This document shows, piece by piece, positions 14,757 to 16,295 of a stretch of 16,295 nt of DNA. Position 1 is the first letter of the stretch. Each line of letters begins with the position of its first letter. The DNA comes from Alistipes sp. Its GTDB lineage: Bacteria > Bacteroidota > Bacteroidia > Bacteroidales > Rikenellaceae. The notes beneath the pieces are model-generated. The model saw only the letters and a list, made by a program, of their open reading frames with translations, did not search any database and was not told the origin of the DNA. The stretch covers positions 1-16,295 of the forward strand of contig JAHHQK010000046.1 in NCBI GenBank assembly GCA_020026435.1, read 5' to 3'. Made by a program: the position numbers and the translations under genes.

Positions 14757-15730
14757 AAAAAATCTTCGCATCCCTGCTGATTCTCTGCTCTGCAATCGGG
14801 GTCTCCCGAGCCCAGGTGCCGCAGGTCACGGCCCGTCTGGAACCCGACAGCATCGGCATCGGCGACCGTTTCGATCTGGTGATCGACGTGGACCGCGATC
14901 TGGTGCAGGTGGTCGAATTCCCCGATTTCGACCTCAAGGACGGACGCATTGAATTGGTCGAGAATATGCCCGTTGACACCCTCTCCCGCGACGGACGGCG
15001 CCTCAAGCTCCGCAAACGCTACCGTCTGGCCGCCTTCGAGGAGGGACGCTACAACATGGGACGCGCCCGCGTGCTCTATGCCGACAAGAACATCGTCGAC
15101 ACCCTCTCGGCCGGAGATTCACTGAGGCTGGAGGTCTCGACCTTCCGGATAGACTCCACCTCGCAGTCCATCTACGACATCAAACCTCAGAAAAACCTCC
15201 CGTTCCGCTACGGCGAAATCTCGGGATACGTCGGCTGGGGACTCTTTGTCGTGGTGCTGCTCCTCGCCGGAGGCTATGCGCTTCTGCGTTGGCTCAAGGC
15301 CCGCGGCAAGGCGTTCGGCGATCTGTTCCGTGCCGCCCCCCCGCGTCCGGCCCACGAGGTGGCCATCAGCGACCTGGAGAAGCTCCACCATCAGAAACTG
15401 TGGCAGAACCAGAAACACAAGCTCTACTACTCGGGCATCACCGACATCCTGCGCACCTACATCGCCGGAAGATGGGGCATCAGCGCCATGGAGATGACCT
15501 CCGACGAGATCATCGAGGCCATGCGCTCGGAGGATCTGCCCGACAAGGCGGCGATGGATCTGACGGCCATCCTGCGCGATGCCGACCTGGTGAAATTCGC
15601 CAAGGACACCCCCGATGCCGAGCAAAACGAAGCCGACTATCTGAAGGCCTACTACTTTGTCGAGGAGACCAAGATCGTCGAGGAAGAGGAAACCCCAACG
15701 GATCCTCTGGAGCATGATAATCAAGAGTAA
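14753..15730 (+). CDS. Bat-operon single-TM envelope protein
   Basis: A 325-residue exported protein. A signal peptide spans about 1-20 (cleavage near SRA-Q). Residues 21-150 look beta-rich and resemble the periplasmic domain of BatD-type proteins. A single membrane helix lies at about 158-180 (WGLFVVVLLLAGG core), followed by a basic cytoplasmic side and a helical domain to 310. The tail ends in a Glu-rich stretch (about 307-325). I know this type from MoxR/DUF58 operons of Bacteroidota, often annotated as a hypothetical or DUF4381-like protein, but I cannot assign the family with certainty. Placement suggests it anchors the MoxR-DUF58 module to the membrane or senses the periplasm. It overlaps the DUF58 stop by 4 bp and precedes the TPR gene by 2 bp. 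Confidence 0.78.
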   Translation: MKKIFASLLILCSAIGVSRAQVPQVTARLEPDSIGIGDRFDLVIDVDRDLVQVVEFPDFDLKDGRIELVENMPVDTLSRDGRRLKLRKRYRLAAFEEGRYNMGRARVLYADKNIVDTLSAGDSLRLEVSTFRIDSTSQSIYDIKPQKNLPFRYGEISGYVGWGLFVVVLLLAGGYALLRWLKARGKAFGDLFRAAPPRPAHEVAISDLEKLHHQKLWQNQKHKLYYSGITDILRTYIAGRWGISAMEMTSDEIIEAMRSEDLPDKAAMDLTAILRDADLVKFAKDTPDAEQNEADYLKAYYFVEETKIVEEEETPTDPLEHDNQE

Positions 15731-15732
15731 CC

Positions 15733-16295
15733 ATGAAGCGAATCATATATCTGTTCATCCTGCTTGTCGCGGCCTCCGCAGCCTCGCTCCCGGCGCAGAA
15801 CCTGCCCGAGCGCGGAGCCGTGCGCAAGGGCAACAAGCAGTTCAACAAGGGCAACTACGAGGAGAGCATCTCGCACTACGAGGAGGCTCTGAAGCACGTT
15901 CCCGGACAATTTGAAGCCACCTACAACCTGGGCAACGCCCTCTACAAGGCCGAGCGTTTCGATCATGCGGAAAAAACACTCCGCACGGCCACGCTCGACT
16001 CCCTGCGTACGGACACCGAGCGTGCCGAGAGTTTCTACAACCTGGGCAATGCCCAGTTCAAGCAGCAAAAATACCAGGAGGCCCTGGAGAGCTACAAGCA
16101 GTCGCTGAGGCTCAACCCCTCGGACATGGAGGCCAAGTACAACTACGCCTACACGAAACGCCTGCTCCAGCAGAACCAGGATCAGAATGGCGGCGGCAAC
16201 GACCGGAAGAACCAGGATCAGCAGAACCAGCAGGGTCAGGACCAGCAGAACCAGTCCCAAAAGGGCGACCAGGGCAAGCAGGATCCCAAACCCGG
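15733..16295 (+). CDS. batC: TPR protein of the Bat operon, BatC-like (partial, cut by window end)
   Basis: The open frame runs from ATG 15733 to the end of the window with no stop (187 residues seen). A signal peptide covers about 1-21 (MKRIIYLFILLVAASAA..., cleavage near LPA-Q). Three tetratricopeptide units follow, roughly at 31-60, 64-95 and 117-148, carrying repeated NLGNALYKAERFDHAEKTL- and FYNLGNAQFKQQKYQEAL-type consensus. From about 152 the sequence becomes very rich in Gln, Asn, Asp and Gly (repeats of QNQD/QQNQ type), apparently a flexible linker. BatC of Bacteroides has this signal peptide-TPR-low-complexity order, so it is the best match. BatE also carries TPRs, but with an SH3 domain, which cannot be judged here because the end is missing. 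The start 2 bp after the previous stop shows coupling. Confidence 0.8.
   Translation, partial: MKRIIYLFILLVAASAASLPAQNLPERGAVRKGNKQFNKGNYEESISHYEEALKHVPGQFEATYNLGNALYKAERFDHAEKTLRTATLDSLRTDTERAESFYNLGNAQFKQQKYQEALESYKQSLRLNPSDMEAKYNYAYTKRLLQQNQDQNGGGNDRKNQDQQNQQGQDQQNQSQKGDQGKQDPKP

Overview
The window looks like core chromosome of a GC-rich Bacteroidota, most likely Bacteroidales and perhaps Alistipes or another Rikenellaceae. The lineage rests on three things. At least eight intergenic regions carry the phylum's -7 promoter motif TAnnTTTG just upstream of a gene. The class II-type thymidine kinase, AspA and the MoxR/DUF58/TPR ('Bat', aerotolerance-type) cluster match that group. The coding regions are GC-rich, unlike Bacteroides proper. 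The genus is an inference. I see no insertion sequence, prophage, CRISPR array, integrase or other sign of recent transfer.

Layout. 1-355: non-coding DNA, then a minus-strand tRNA-Thr(CGU) with its own promoter and a strong terminator. 449-2653: a plus-strand pair, a short-form CstA transporter overlapping an acidic helical protein of unknown function, closed by a terminator. 2820-4829: minus-strand murA then tdk (cell-wall precursor synthesis and thymidine salvage). MurA carries Asp in place of the fosfomycin-target Cys. 4892-5265: plus-strand rpmH (ribosomal protein L34, 55 aa, easily missed because it is short), followed by a long hairpin and a terminator. 5274-5308: a run of C tracts whose minus strand fits a G-quadruplex motif. 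5343-6912: minus-strand aspA with terminator and promoter. 6966-8426: a minus-strand membrane-anchored endonuclease/exonuclease/phosphatase (EEP) protein. 8540-9050: a plus-strand DEDDh exonuclease. 9275-12629: a minus-strand DNA-repair pair, uvrD/pcrA-type helicase then nth. 12809-16295: a plus-strand, tightly packed operon of MoxR AAA+ ATPase, DUF58 protein, a signal-peptide/single-TM protein and a TPR protein cut by the window end.

How the genes work together. The last four genes have spacings of 3 bp, -4 bp (ATGA overlap) and 2 bp. They look like one envelope-associated chaperone/vWA system of the kind linked to aerotolerance in Bacteroides. In the order I know from Bacteroides, two vWA membrane proteins (BatA, BatB) sit before the TPR protein; here they are absent from that position. 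UvrD and Nth share a promoter and terminator and make a repair unit. CstA (pyruvate/peptide uptake) and AspA (aspartate to fumarate plus ammonia) suit an anaerobe using amino acids and fumarate respiration.

I did not find a clearly new multi-gene system. The points most worth following are the MurA Cys-to-Asp change, two genes whose -7 promoter elements lie 5 and 8 nt from the start codon (predicted leaderless mRNAs), the reordered Bat-type operon, the G-quadruplex motif between two terminators, and a terminator that includes the end of the nth coding sequence.
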